The notes under the pieces are model-generated. The model searched no databases and was not told where the DNA came from. It was given only the letters and a program-made list of their open reading frames with translations. Below, one piece after another: positions 34,355 through 43,595 of a stretch of 64,000 bases of DNA. The translations under genes were made by a program, and so were the position numbers. The DNA is from Orenia metallireducens (GTDB lineage Bacteria > Bacillota > Halanaerobiia > Halobacteroidales > Halobacteroidaceae). The stretch covers positions 54,626-118,625 of the forward strand of contig NZ_PVNB01000010.1 in NCBI RefSeq assembly GCF_003001995.1, in the 5' to 3' direction. Numbering within the stretch: position 1 is the first letter of the stretch; each line of letters opens with the position of its first letter.

Positions 34355-35152
34355 ATGAGTATCAAATTAGCTTTTAGTACTTTGGCTTGTCCAGAGTATA
34401 ATATAAATGAAATTGTTAAAATTGCTAAAAATGCTGGATATAGCGGAGTAGAATTAAGAAGTTATGGGGTAGATAACCATATTGATATTACTGCTAGCCA
34501 AGAGAAAAGAGAAGAAGTTAGAAAGAAGTTTGAAGAGAATAATATTGATATCTGTTGTTTAGCAGGCTATACAAGATTCGATACTAAAGATCAATTAGAG
34601 AAACAGATAGCTAAACTTAAAGAATTAATTAAATTAGCTAGTGATTTAAATGTTCCTTATATTCGTACCTTTGGTGGTCAGGTTTCTTTAATTCAAGAAG
34701 CCTTTAATCAAGTTGCAGAAGTAGCAGAAGAATTTGAAGTGAAAATACTTCTTGAGACCCATGATATCTTAAGTCGTGGAGAGGAAATAGTGAAGGTTTT
34801 TGACAAAGTGGATAGTGATTATTTTGGAGTGATTTGGGATGTAAAGCATACAGTTAGTGCAGGAGAAAGTCTAGAGGAGACTATAGGATACCTTAAAGAT
34901 TATATCTATCATGTTCACATCAAGGACTGGATTTCTGTACCAGACTATGTATCAGTAACAAACCAAGAAGCTGGACATTTGGTATTGTTAGGGGCAGGAG
35001 AATTACAAATTGATAAAATAATAGAGTTATTAAATGATATTAGTTATGATGGCTATTTATCTTTAGAATGGGAAAAACCTTGGTTACCAGAGATTGAAGA
35101 ATCTGATATTGCACTTTACCAGTATGCTTTGAAATTAAAAGAGTTGCTTTGA
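34355..35152 (+). CDS. Sugar-phosphate isomerase/epimerase-like TIM barrel
   Basis: 265 residues of the xylose-isomerase-like TIM barrel (AP_endonuc_2). GYSGVELRSYGVDNHIDI (about 29-46), the metal ligand Glu in KILLETHD (about 132), Asp/His in GVIWDVKHT, His in IYHVHIKDW, and a final Glu in YLSLEWEKPW. All metal ligands are present. AAGGAGG lies inside the end of the SDR gene, so translation is coupled. It probably isomerises or dehydrates the keto-sugar produced upstream. It is the last gene before the inserted miniature element. Confidence 0.85.
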   Translation: MSIKLAFSTLACPEYNINEIVKIAKNAGYSGVELRSYGVDNHIDITASQEKREEVRKKFEENNIDICCLAGYTRFDTKDQLEKQIAKLKELIKLASDLNVPYIRTFGGQVSLIQEAFNQVAEVAEEFEVKILLETHDILSRGEEIVKVFDKVDSDYFGVIWDVKHTVSAGESLEETIGYLKDYIYHVHIKDWISVPDYVSVTNQEAGHLVLLGAGELQIDKIIELLNDISYDGYLSLEWEKPWLPEIEESDIALYQYALKLKELL

Positions 35153-35170
35153 TTTTTTAATAATTACATA

Positions 35171-35344
35171 TTGTGTTGGTAGAAATATTGAGATATTAAG
35201 ACAGTAACGAGTGGATAGGAAAAATCCGCAATTGGATTTTTCCATTACGAAAGGTTCAAAGAACCTGAAGGATGAGTAACAAGTGACAAGAAGAGCTTCT
35301 TACGCGTTACCCGTCACTGATTACTAAACTGTCGCAATATACCT
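35171..35344. mobile_element. Miniature inverted-repeat element, copy B
   Basis: The left end TTGTGTTGGTAGAA and right end CTGTCGCAATAT correspond to copy A at 15357. ATATTAAGACAGT (35193-35205) pairs with ACTGTCGCAATAT (35328-35340). The interior is packed with hairpins (GGAAAAATCC/GGATTTTTCC; AGGTTC/GAACCT; GAAG/CTTC) and direct GTAAC-GAGTG / GTAAC-AAGTGAC motifs. There is no coding frame. It separates the second DUF2264 gene from the rest of its operon. Confidence 0.65.
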
Positions 35345-35397
35345 ATAATCAGATATTGAAATAATTAGACTAAAATCTAAAAGGAGGAATAAAGATT

Positions 35398-36531
35398 ATG
35401 AAAACAAGAGATTATTGGGTTAAAACCTTAATTAAGATAGCAGATCCTGTATTAAGTAATTTGGAACAAAGAACTTTGAAGGAAAAGATGCCTAGTATAG
35501 AAGGCAGAAACAGAGAAGCATTTACCCATCTAGAGGCTTTGGGAAGGTTATTAGCGGGTATGGCTCCTTGGTTAGAATCTAGTCAAAAGGGCAAAGAAGA
35601 GGAGCTTAGAAATAAATATGCTAGTATGGCACGTGCGGCTATTGATGCAGCAACTGATCCTGATTCTCCTGATTATATGAATTTCAAAAAAGAGAAAGGA
35701 GATCAACCTGTAGTAGATGCAGCCTTTTTGGCTCATGCTATTGTCAGAGCTCCTAATGAATTATTAGGTAAACTAGATAAGCGGGTTAAAAATAATTTGA
35801 TACAAGCTTTTTATGATACTAGAGAGATTAGACCTTATTTTTGTAACTGGTTATTATTTAGTGCTATGATAGAAGCTGCACTTTTTGCTATGGGGGAAGA
35901 GTATGATTCAATGAGAGTTGACTTTGCTCTTAAACAGCATGAGCAATGGTACCTTGGTGATGGTATTTATGGTGATGGTGTCGATTTTCACTGGGACTAT
36001 TATAATAGTTTTGTAATTCAACCGATGCTAGTGGATATTATCAGGGTGCTTGGAAATCAATATGAAGATTGGGGTAATTTAGAACAATCAGTAAATAAAA
36101 GAGCCCAACGCTATGCTGCTATTCAGGAACGGTTGATCTCTCCAGAGGGGACATTTCCTCCTATAGGTCGTTCACTTGTTTATAGAACTGGGGTATTTCA
36201 GTTATTGGCTCAGATGGCACTTCAGGATAATTTGCCAGAAGAGGTTTTACCTGCACAGGTAAGGTGTGCTTTGACTGCAGTAATAAAAGGGATGTTAGAA
36301 GCCCCGGGTACTTATGATGAGAACGGCTGGCTAAGACTTGGTTTCTGTGGTCATCAGCCTGATATAGCAGAGCCTTATATTGCTATAGGTTCTCTTTATC
36401 TATGTTCTACAGTATTTCTACCTTTAGGGCTAAGTTCAGAAGATGAATTCTGGAAAGGTGAGGATAGAGATTGGACTGCTAAAAAGGTTTGGTCAGGTGC
36501 AAATATGAAAAATGACCATGCTTTATATTAG
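35398..36531 (+). CDS. DUF2264 protein (short form)
   Basis: 377 residues corresponding to the N-terminal barrel of the long DUF2264 protein at 30458. Shared motifs are EALGRLLAGMAPWLE, CNWLLFSAMIEAALFAMG, GDGIYGDGVDFHWDYYNSFV, PIGRSLVYRTGVFQLLAQMAL and GWLRLGFCGHQP. It lacks the beta-rich C-terminal half. In relatives this form is encoded beside unsaturated-sugar pathways, often annotated as rhamnogalacturonan-related, but activity is not established as far as I know. AAAGGAGGAA precedes the ATG. It is probably cytoplasmic and works with the same cluster. Confidence 0.82.
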   Translation: MKTRDYWVKTLIKIADPVLSNLEQRTLKEKMPSIEGRNREAFTHLEALGRLLAGMAPWLESSQKGKEEELRNKYASMARAAIDAATDPDSPDYMNFKKEKGDQPVVDAAFLAHAIVRAPNELLGKLDKRVKNNLIQAFYDTREIRPYFCNWLLFSAMIEAALFAMGEEYDSMRVDFALKQHEQWYLGDGIYGDGVDFHWDYYNSFVIQPMLVDIIRVLGNQYEDWGNLEQSVNKRAQRYAAIQERLISPEGTFPPIGRSLVYRTGVFQLLAQMALQDNLPEEVLPAQVRCALTAVIKGMLEAPGTYDENGWLRLGFCGHQPDIAEPYIAIGSLYLCSTVFLPLGLSSEDEFWKGEDRDWTAKKVWSGANMKNDHALY

Positions 36532-36648
36532 AATAAGTAATGGGTCTGAGCAGTAACTTTTAATATTTGGATAATCAAATAATTATATATTTTTATGTTG
36601 AAAATATGCTCTTTATTTTAAATCTAATATTAGATTATCTATATCTTT

Positions 36649-36688
36649 AAATGGATTTGCTAAACTTACAAGTCTAGCAAATCCATTT
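36649..36688. terminator. Bidirectional hairpin between convergent genes
   Basis: ATGGATTTGCTA (36651-36662) pairs perfectly with TAGCAAATCCAT (36675-36686); two more A-T pairs extend it. It lies between the convergent DUF2264 and mnmH genes. T-runs are weak on both sides, so efficiency is uncertain. Confidence 0.55.
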
Positions 36689-36745
36689 CCCATTATTGGC
36701 ATAAATGTTATTCCCAGCTAAGCATCTAATATCTAAATTGCCTCA

Positions 36746-37804
36746 TCAGTAGATAGATATAAATTCAATTATCCTCTCTTTAATCTTCTCTAAATCATCA
36801 TCTTCAATCTCTAAATCGAAATAATCAAATTTATTCTGGGAATGTAGATAAAGTGGGTCATAATATTCAGTTAATAGAATCTCAACCACCTTTTCTAGCT
36901 CTCCTTGTTTACAGTGATTAACTAACTTATTATAATCATTTTTACCTATTTTTTTAACAAGGTGCTTTCTGATACAGGTGATAGCTTCTAAGGAGGCTTG
37001 CAGAAATTTATTTTCATCTTGAGTATAACTTCCTTTATACTCATCGATAATTCTATTGATTCTGCTCTCAAGGGAACTTTTAATTAAAGTATGGAGTCCC
37101 TTCTTCATTGCTTCTAATAGAAAATCAGGTAGAGTTGATATTCCTATTCGTTTACTTTCAGCTTCAATAGCAACGACTTTACTATCTTTTATTTCTTCTA
37201 GCTTCTCCCATAATAAGGAGTCAAACATCTTCTGATTTCTAGGTTGCTCAAGACCAATACTACCAAAGGCAGAGCCACGATGATTGGCCAACCCTTCTAA
37301 GTCTATTACAGATATATCTGCATCCTCTAATTTATATAATAAATCTGTCTTGCCAACACCAGTAAAACCATGAATTACCATGAGCTTACTATCTAATTGG
37401 TAGTTCCTTAACTTTTCTATAATGAAGTTACGATAGGCTTTATAACCCCCTTTAAGTTTATAAACCTTAAAACCTGCTAATTCACTAAAAGTAGCAATAC
37501 TTTCACTTCTCATCCCACCTCTAGCACAAAAGATTACTACATGTTGATGGTTTTCAGTTAATTCTTTAATCTTTCTAATCATTTGAGGGATCTTAGGTGA
37601 GACTAAATCCACTGCCAGTAATTTAGCTGCAGCAGGACTCTGTTGAGTATAGATAGTTCCAACTTCAGCTCTTTCTTCATTACTGAAGATAGGAAGGTTA
37701 ATTGCTCCAGGAATCGTTGATTCTGCAAATTCATCTGGTGTTCTAACATCAACATAGATTACTGATTCTTTATTTAATAACTTTTGATAACTTATTATTT
37801 TCAT
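36746..37804 (-). CDS. mnmH: tRNA 2-selenouridine synthase
   Basis: 352 residues. A rhodanese domain (1-125) carries the catalytic Cys93 in VIFCARGGMRSES. A P-loop domain follows with Walker A GFTGVGKTD (146-154) and the MnmH-specific DLEGLANHRGSAFGS. The enzyme replaces the 2-thio group of geranylated or thiolated uridine-34 in tRNA Lys, Glu and Gln with selenium from selenophosphate. This implies a selD gene elsewhere in the genome. Minus-strand AGGAG precedes the ATG at 37804. It is a single gene between convergent and divergent neighbours. Confidence 0.92.
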   Translation of the reverse strand: MKIISYQKLLNKESVIYVDVRTPDEFAESTIPGAINLPIFSNEERAEVGTIYTQQSPAAAKLLAVDLVSPKIPQMIRKIKELTENHQHVVIFCARGGMRSESIATFSELAGFKVYKLKGGYKAYRNFIIEKLRNYQLDSKLMVIHGFTGVGKTDLLYKLEDADISVIDLEGLANHRGSAFGSIGLEQPRNQKMFDSLLWEKLEEIKDSKVVAIEAESKRIGISTLPDFLLEAMKKGLHTLIKSSLESRINRIIDEYKGSYTQDENKFLQASLEAITCIRKHLVKKIGKNDYNKLVNHCKQGELEKVVEILLTEYYDPLYLHSQNKFDYFDLEIEDDDLEKIKERIIEFISIY

Positions 37805-38130
37805 TTTAAAACTCTCCTATGTATAGTCTGTTTTATTATTCTTTCTGCAAGGATTATTTAACTCCTGCTTGATATTAGCTTAAAAGCTATAATTTATGAT
37901 AATGTCCTCGAAGGAGGATTTTGATAAGTATAATATTCTATAGTTTGGCTAATAATGGATAAATAAATACAAAGAAACTTTATAAAGTTTGTTATAATAT
38001 GTTTAGGGATATTTACCTTGTGATTATAAAGGAGATTTGCTGAGTTTATTCAATTGATATAGTTAATGATATTATTATAAAGATGAAATTTAAATAAGAT
38101 ATATAAGGATAGAATTTAGGGGGATGAGTC
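37805..38130. other. Divergent spacer, promoters only
   Basis: There is no coding frame. TATAAT-type boxes occur at about 37937 and 37995 (GTTATAATATG) on the + strand, and AAGGAGGATTTTGATAAG at about 37912 looks like an orphan ribosome site from a lost gene. Nothing else is seen. Confidence 0.4.
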
Positions 38131-39468
38131 ATGGATTTTATATCGTATGGTCTTATAGAGGCTACTTTGAATCTGTTTGATAAGGGAAGATTGCCTGAGA
38201 TTAAGAATATTGACGAAGGTGCTATTAATGATACTATAAAGTATTTAAAGAAGATTATTCATCTAAATGAAGTCAGAGATAAGCAGAAGAAGCTAGTCTT
38301 TGTTTCAGGAGTTCCTGGTGCTGGAAAGACTTTAGCTGCTTTGCAGGTCTTATATGATTATAATAGCTATAAACTTGATCTTTATCAAAAGCCGTTATCG
38401 GCGATTTATTTATCAAGAAATGCCCCTTTGATTAATATCTTGCAGGGGATTTTAGGTGATAGAATAGGTGAGTTAGGCAAGAATGCTAAGTTATATCTGC
38501 GAAGTATGGGGAGCTATAAGTATGAGCACATGAATAATCCTAAGGTTCCTTTAGAGAATGTAATAGTCTTTGATGATGCCCAGAGAGCTTGGGATGAGCA
38601 GAAAATGAAAGACAATGAATCAGAAGCAGATGTGATTTTGAAGATAGGGCAGAAGATATATCGGAGTCAAGAAAATGTAACGATAATCTGTTTTATAGGA
38701 GAGGGACAAGCTATACATACTGGAGAAGAAGAGGGTATTAATATATGGAAGAAGTCGATAAGCAAGAGAGGGATTAATGATTGGAATATCTATTGTCCTC
38801 CTAAATATGAGAAGGTATTTGCTAATGCAGTTAGCGTAACGATAGATAAGAGGCTAAATTTAGATTACTCTATTAGAAGTCTTTTCATAGATACAAGTCT
38901 GTGGATAGAGAGTTTATTAGATAGTAATTTCGATAGTGCAAGAGAAGCTTTAAAGGAGATGTATCAGAAGGGATTTCTTCTTAGGGTAACTAGGGACTTT
39001 GAAAGAGCTAAGGAGTTTATTAAAAAGAAGGAAGAGAAAAATAAAGATATCAGTTATGGATTGCTGATATCGTCTAAGGCTAGAGATAAAGAAGTAAAGT
39101 ATAAGATAAATGGTGGGCGATATTTTGGTAGTTTTATGGAACTTGATGAGATTGGTCAGTGGTTTAGAGGGAAGAATAAGAAATTTGAGCAAGGTGCTTC
39201 AGAGTTTGCTTGTCAGGGCTTAGAGTTGGATTATCCGATAGTCTGTTTTGGAGGTGATTATTATTATAATGGTGAAGTGTGGGAGATTGAGAAGAATATT
39301 AGAAGGTATAACTCTAGTAAGTATCAGGACTTTACTCAGATAATAGAGAATATCTATCGGGTATTATTATCGAGAGCCCGTAAAGGAATGTTGATTTATA
39401 TTCCTGAAATGGATAGGTTGGATAAGACTTATCAGGCTTTAGTAGAGTCAGGAGTAAAAGAATTATAA
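38131..39468 (+). CDS. DUF2075 P-loop ATPase/helicase-like protein
   Basis: 445 residues. Walker A is VSGVPGAGKTLAA (58-70) and Walker B is VIVFDDAQRAWD (about 144-155). ICFIGEGQAIHTGEEEG is the conserved motif III, and CQGLELDYPIVCFG with VLLSRARKGMLIYIP near the end are the superfamily 1 helicase-like motifs of DUF2075. Relatives often carry an N-terminal nuclease or Schlafen-like domain; here only about 50 residues precede Walker A, so it is a stand-alone ATPase. Function is unknown, with a defence or DNA/RNA-processing role inferred. A phage portal remnant follows. Confidence 0.8.
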   Translation: MDFISYGLIEATLNLFDKGRLPEIKNIDEGAINDTIKYLKKIIHLNEVRDKQKKLVFVSGVPGAGKTLAALQVLYDYNSYKLDLYQKPLSAIYLSRNAPLINILQGILGDRIGELGKNAKLYLRSMGSYKYEHMNNPKVPLENVIVFDDAQRAWDEQKMKDNESEADVILKIGQKIYRSQENVTIICFIGEGQAIHTGEEEGINIWKKSISKRGINDWNIYCPPKYEKVFANAVSVTIDKRLNLDYSIRSLFIDTSLWIESLLDSNFDSAREALKEMYQKGFLLRVTRDFERAKEFIKKKEEKNKDISYGLLISSKARDKEVKYKINGGRYFGSFMELDEIGQWFRGKNKKFEQGASEFACQGLELDYPIVCFGGDYYYNGEVWEIEKNIRRYNSSKYQDFTQIIENIYRVLLSRARKGMLIYIPEMDRLDKTYQALVESGVKEL

Positions 39469-39606
39469 TTAAGAAAGAATAAGATAAGATGTTATGCTTG
39501 AAATTGTTAAGTCGATTATGATTAATGAGGATCAATAGCTCTTTATTTCTCAAAAAAATTAGTAGATATTGTATTTTTCAAGCAGAAAGATAGAAGATGA
39601 GATACA

Positions 39607-39824
39607 ATGAATATCTTTAAGAAGGTAGCAAAGGGATTACAGATTGAGGCTAATGCTAATCGTCCAAGGTTAATGCTTAGCTATAGAAGTAGTAAAGCGC
39701 AGTTTAAGGATTGGAATACTGAAAGGGTGACTAATGAAGGATTTAAGGTATCGACTTATGTTTATTCTTGTGTTTATCGAATTATGAAGGTGGTGCTAGT
39801 GTACTACCTTTAAAGGTTTATGGG
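39607..39824 (+). pseudogene. Phage portal protein, N-terminal remnant with frameshift
   Basis: The frame reads WNTERVTNEGFKVSTYVYSC then VYRIMK and stops at 39813. In the next frame GGASVLPLKVYG continues the portal-protein pattern (YVYxCVxxIA-xxxASxPLKVY). One insertion or deletion near 39790 therefore breaks the gene, and the remaining about 350 residues are gone. It is the only trace of a decayed prophage here. Confidence 0.6.
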
Positions 39825-40121
39825 AGTATAATCAGAGCATCCTTTTCAGTTCTAAGCTTTTTATAAACTCTAAGGCGATCATAGTCACTTTTACTTTGCT
39901 AGTATAGCTATATCTTTGCAATTTTTATCGGAATTAAAGCTTAATTCAACATCATGTTCTCCTAAATTCAATTATTTTTATTTCTTCTAGAATTATTATA
40001 TTATACAACTAACAAATAGGGTAAGACAATAGAATAAAATAAATCTAATTACAGATACACTACTAAAATGTATTTTTCTTTTATCGTGATTTACATCTTA
40101 TTAAATTTAAAATATTGATTA

Positions 40122-40766
40122 TTATTTTATTTGATTTATGTAAATTGCTAATTCAGTTCTATTATCTAGCTCTAATTTATCCAATATTTTAGTAACATAG
40201 TTTTTGACAGTACCTTCTGTTAAAAATAACTCCTCACAGATAGATTTATTACTCTTACCATCAGCAACTAATTTGGCAACATCTAGTTCTCTAGTTGTTA
40301 GTAATTTCAACTTCTCATCATTTTCTAAATCTTTATTTTGATTAAGATTATTATTTAATACATTCACTATTTTTTTAGTAACTTCAGGGTTGAGTAAAAT
40401 ATTGCCTTTATAAGCTGTTTTAATAGCGTTAATTAGAATATCAGAATCGGAATCTTTTAAAATATAGCCATTAGCCCCATTTTTAAGTCCTTTAAATATA
40501 AATTCATCTTCATTAAAAGTTGTTAAGATAATTATTTTGATGTCAGGGTACTTTTCCTTAATTGCTTTTGTTGTTTCAACTCCATCCATTATAGGCATTC
40601 TGATGTCCATCAAGATTACATCTGGCATCATTTCTGGAACTATCTCCATTAATTCTTTTCCATTCCCCGCTTCCCCTAAAATGTTTATTTGATCATCGAG
40701 GCTTAGTATCATTTTCAAACCATCTCTTACTATTTTTTGATCATCGACAACTATAGTATTAATCAT
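40122..40766 (-). CDS. NarL/LuxR-type response regulator
   Basis: 214 residues. The receiver domain has the phospho-acceptor D54 (PDVILMDIRMP), the D8-D9 acid pair (VVDDQ) and K104 (GYILKDSDSD). The DNA-binding domain is LTTRELDVAKLVADGKSNKS to GTVKNYVTKILDKL (about 150-195). Its gene lies 42 bases after the cognate kinase on the same strand. The pair diverges from the RND pump operon at 42288 and probably controls it. Confidence 0.9.
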   Translation of the reverse strand: MINTIVVDDQKIVRDGLKMILSLDDQINILGEAGNGKELMEIVPEMMPDVILMDIRMPIMDGVETTKAIKEKYPDIKIIILTTFNEDEFIFKGLKNGANGYILKDSDSDILINAIKTAYKGNILLNPEVTKKIVNVLNNNLNQNKDLENDEKLKLLTTRELDVAKLVADGKSNKSICEELFLTEGTVKNYVTKILDKLELDNRTELAIYINQIK

Positions 40767-40808
40767 TTATTTCTGCCTCCTTTGTATTTCAAGAATACTT
40801 TAATCATA

Positions 40809-42008
40809 CTATTTAATCTTTATAATTTCATTTTCCGCATCTATAGGAAGCTTTGCTTCCGTAAAAAAACCTTTATTTCTTTGACTACTAAAGAAAACTG
40901 ATCCCCCTAAAGCAAATATTCTGTCCTGTATACCTTTTAATCCATTTGACATATTTATCTTATCACAACCTATGCCATTATCGTTAATTTTTAATATGAC
41001 AGTATTTTTCTCTATATATAGCTTGACTTTAAAGACTGTTGTATTGCCATGTTTTATACCATTGGTAATACTCTCTCTAATTGTTTTGTAGATACAGAGC
41101 TTAAGATCTGGATTTAAGGTTTCTAATTCTTTCTCCATTATCAAATCTATTGTTATATTACTTAGAGCTAAAAAATTATCTATAAGTTCATTAATGGAAT
41201 TTCTTAGACTTTCAATATTTCGTTCATCCTTTAAGGTAGTTACAGCTTCTCTTAATGTAGATGTACTAATTTTTGCAAGCTCCTTAGCTTTTACAATAAC
41301 CTGTTTAGTTTTAGCTGGATTGCTAGTAAAGGTTTTTTCTAAAAAGTTAAGATGCATAGTTAAGGCCATCAAAGAATGTCCTAATGAATCGTGTAATTCT
41401 TGAGCTACTCTTTCTCTTTCTTTAGTAGTAGAAAGTTCTTTTACTTTCTGTGAATATTGATGTAATTTTATATTTGCTCTATTTAATTTTTTATTTAATT
41501 TTTTTGTCTCTTCTTTTTCTGTGTGTAAGGAGTGAGTTATATAAGATATATAAACAATACTAAAATAAACTAGTAATTTTTTAAATAAATTTGTTTCAAG
41601 TGTAATTAGATTTATAGGAAAATTGACTAGGTTAAGATTTAAAATTGTTAAATATAAAAGAAAATGAAATACCAGAAAAAATTTTTTAATTATATTCTTC
41701 AGATATAAAATATCAATTATATAAAAGAAGTAGAAATAATATATTGCAAGACTATCAGATAAGTATTTCAATAATGATGCTAAAATTAAGGACAAAGCTA
41801 ATGAAGGGGAGTATGACTTTGTATTTCTTTTAATAGTACATCTATAACAATCATTTATGATTAGTAAAATAAATAAGGTAGAAAAAATTACTGCTTGTGT
41901 AATAGACAAGGTAGTAAATGATTGAATATATGTTATAAGTAATATAAAAAAAAGTAAGATCAAGTTTAAATATTTGTTATCAATTAAATAGTTACTTATC
42001 TCAATCAT
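40809..42008 (-). CDS. DesK/NarX-type sensor histidine kinase
   Basis: 399 residues. Five to six membrane segments occupy residues about 15-160. A coiled-coil (165-195) leads to the HisKA_3 box ERVAQELHDSLGHSLMAL, with phospho-acceptor H206. The HATPase domain has N-box RESITNGIKHGN and G-box NDNGIGCD...NGLKGIQDR. No extracellular sensor domain exists, so it probably senses within the membrane, for example envelope stress. The ATG at 42008 follows GAAAGGAG on the minus strand. Confidence 0.88.
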   Translation of the reverse strand: MIEISNYLIDNKYLNLILLFFILLITYIQSFTTLSITQAVIFSTLFILLIINDCYRCTIKRNTKSYSPSLALSLILASLLKYLSDSLAIYYFYFFYIIDILYLKNIIKKFFLVFHFLLYLTILNLNLVNFPINLITLETNLFKKLLVYFSIVYISYITHSLHTEKEETKKLNKKLNRANIKLHQYSQKVKELSTTKERERVAQELHDSLGHSLMALTMHLNFLEKTFTSNPAKTKQVIVKAKELAKISTSTLREAVTTLKDERNIESLRNSINELIDNFLALSNITIDLIMEKELETLNPDLKLCIYKTIRESITNGIKHGNTTVFKVKLYIEKNTVILKINDNGIGCDKINMSNGLKGIQDRIFALGGSVFFSSQRNKGFFTEAKLPIDAENEIIKIK

Positions 42009-42287
42009 TTTTTAGACTACTCCTTTCAATTCATTTATTTAAATTATAACGTCTAGTAAAATATTTTAATATATGACTTTAGTAATATATAGATTGATGT
42101 CTAAAGTAACTATAAAAAACTAGAATGATGCTTTATACTTAATTTAGAGTCGATCAAATTGTTTAATGTTTGCTTGTGTTGATTATATCATTTTTCAAAA
42201 AATTAATCCAACTAAAAAAGGATTGGTAAAGAAGATAGGTGGAGCTCAATTATTAGAACTTATTAATGATAGAAAGGGGAATAACAA

Positions 42288-43595
42288 TTGAAATTAAATA
42301 ATGTAAAGAGCAAATCATATAAGGTAATATTAATGTTGATTATTTTGACTTTTTTGTTTGTAGGCTGTAGTAAAACAGATAAGAAAACGGTAGCTAGTCA
42401 GTTACTAGCAGAGACTAATGAAGCAATGACCGATACAACCACGTCAATCGAATCTTCTATCAATGTAGAGGTGCAGAAAGTTAAAAAAGATAAATTAACT
42501 ACTTATGTGCAGGTTGTTGGTGAAGCTAGGCCCTATCGAGAAGTAGAACTGGTACCTGATTTGCAAGGAAGAGTTGAAGAATTATATGTAGCACTAGGGG
42601 GTCAAGTCAGCAAAGGGAATATTTTACTTGAATTAAATTGTGAAGATGAGAAAATAGCAGTTAAACAAGCAGAGGCTTCATTGGTAGGAGCAGAAGCAAA
42701 TCTTCAGGATGTTTTAAATGGAAGTAGTAAAGAAGAAATTACTAAACTAAAGGCTAATTTAGAAAAAACAAAATCAGATATGAAAATAGCTCAATCAGAT
42801 TATAATCGTTATAAGAAACTATATAATGAGGAGTACATTTCTAAACAATCTTTTGAAAAGTATGAACAACAACTCATTTCTGCTCGGAGTAGTTATCAAT
42901 CAGCCAAACAATCATTAATAAGTGCTGAAGCCGGACCTACTACAGAAGAGGTTAAAAGTTTAAAGGCTCAAGTAGCAAATGCAGAGGCAAGTTTGGAAAA
43001 GGCTAAATTGAATTTATCTAGGACTGAAGTTAAGGCACCTATATCCGGTATAATTTCTAGTCTAAATATTGATTTAGGCGAACAAGCAACTAATTCTCCA
43101 ATATTAACAATATCTCAGCTTAAAAAGACTCGTATTAAGTCTTATGTTAGTCATAGTAATGTAAATAAAATAAGAATTGGTGATCAAGTTCAGATATATT
43201 TTCCTGCATTAAAGCAAAGTTTTCTTGGAGCAATAGAAGGCGTTTCGCCAGTTGCTGATGAAGATAAAAAAAGTTTTCCAGTAGAGATTGTAGTAGATAA
43301 TCCTGATTATATTATAAAAGCTGGAATGTATGCAGAGGTTAAATTAAATACTAGTCAAAGTAGTGAGCAGCTAATAATTGCTCAGAGTGCTCTTGTTGAA
43401 GAGAATGGAGACAAATTTGTCTATATAGTAAAAAATAATAAAGCCCACAAGGTTAAAGTAGAAACTGGAATATCTTCTGAAGGTAAAGTGGCGATTTTAG
43501 CAGGTTTAAATGAAGGAGAACAGGTTGTTGTGACAAGCGCTGAATATCTAAAAAATGGAGCTAATATTAATCTAATTGGTCAGGGGGATAAATAA
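42288..43595 (+). CDS. RND efflux periplasmic adaptor (membrane-fusion lipoprotein)
   Basis: 435 residues. The signal ends in lipobox FVGC (Cys27). Next come the first lipoyl half-motif (VPDLQGRVEELYVALGGQVS), a coiled-coil hairpin rich in Ala/Glu/Lys (about 125-240), the second lipoyl half (VKAPISGIISSLNIDLGEQA), then beta-barrel and membrane-proximal domains. It bridges the inner-membrane pump and an outer-membrane exit duct, which implies a two-membrane envelope. TTG start after AAAGGGGAA. Its stop overlaps the ATG of the pump gene by one base. Confidence 0.9.
   Translation: MKLNNVKSKSYKVILMLIILTFLFVGCSKTDKKTVASQLLAETNEAMTDTTTSIESSINVEVQKVKKDKLTTYVQVVGEARPYREVELVPDLQGRVEELYVALGGQVSKGNILLELNCEDEKIAVKQAEASLVGAEANLQDVLNGSSKEEITKLKANLEKTKSDMKIAQSDYNRYKKLYNEEYISKQSFEKYEQQLISARSSYQSAKQSLISAEAGPTTEEVKSLKAQVANAEASLEKAKLNLSRTEVKAPISGIISSLNIDLGEQATNSPILTISQLKKTRIKSYVSHSNVNKIRIGDQVQIYFPALKQSFLGAIEGVSPVADEDKKSFPVEIVVDNPDYIIKAGMYAEVKLNTSQSSEQLIIAQSALVEENGDKFVYIVKNNKAHKVKVETGISSEGKVAILAGLNEGEQVVVTSAEYLKNGANINLIGQGDK

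Noticed and set aside
35190..35345. CRISPR array
   Set aside because: The repeated GTAAC/GAGTG words are short, irregular and self-complementary, without uniform spacers.
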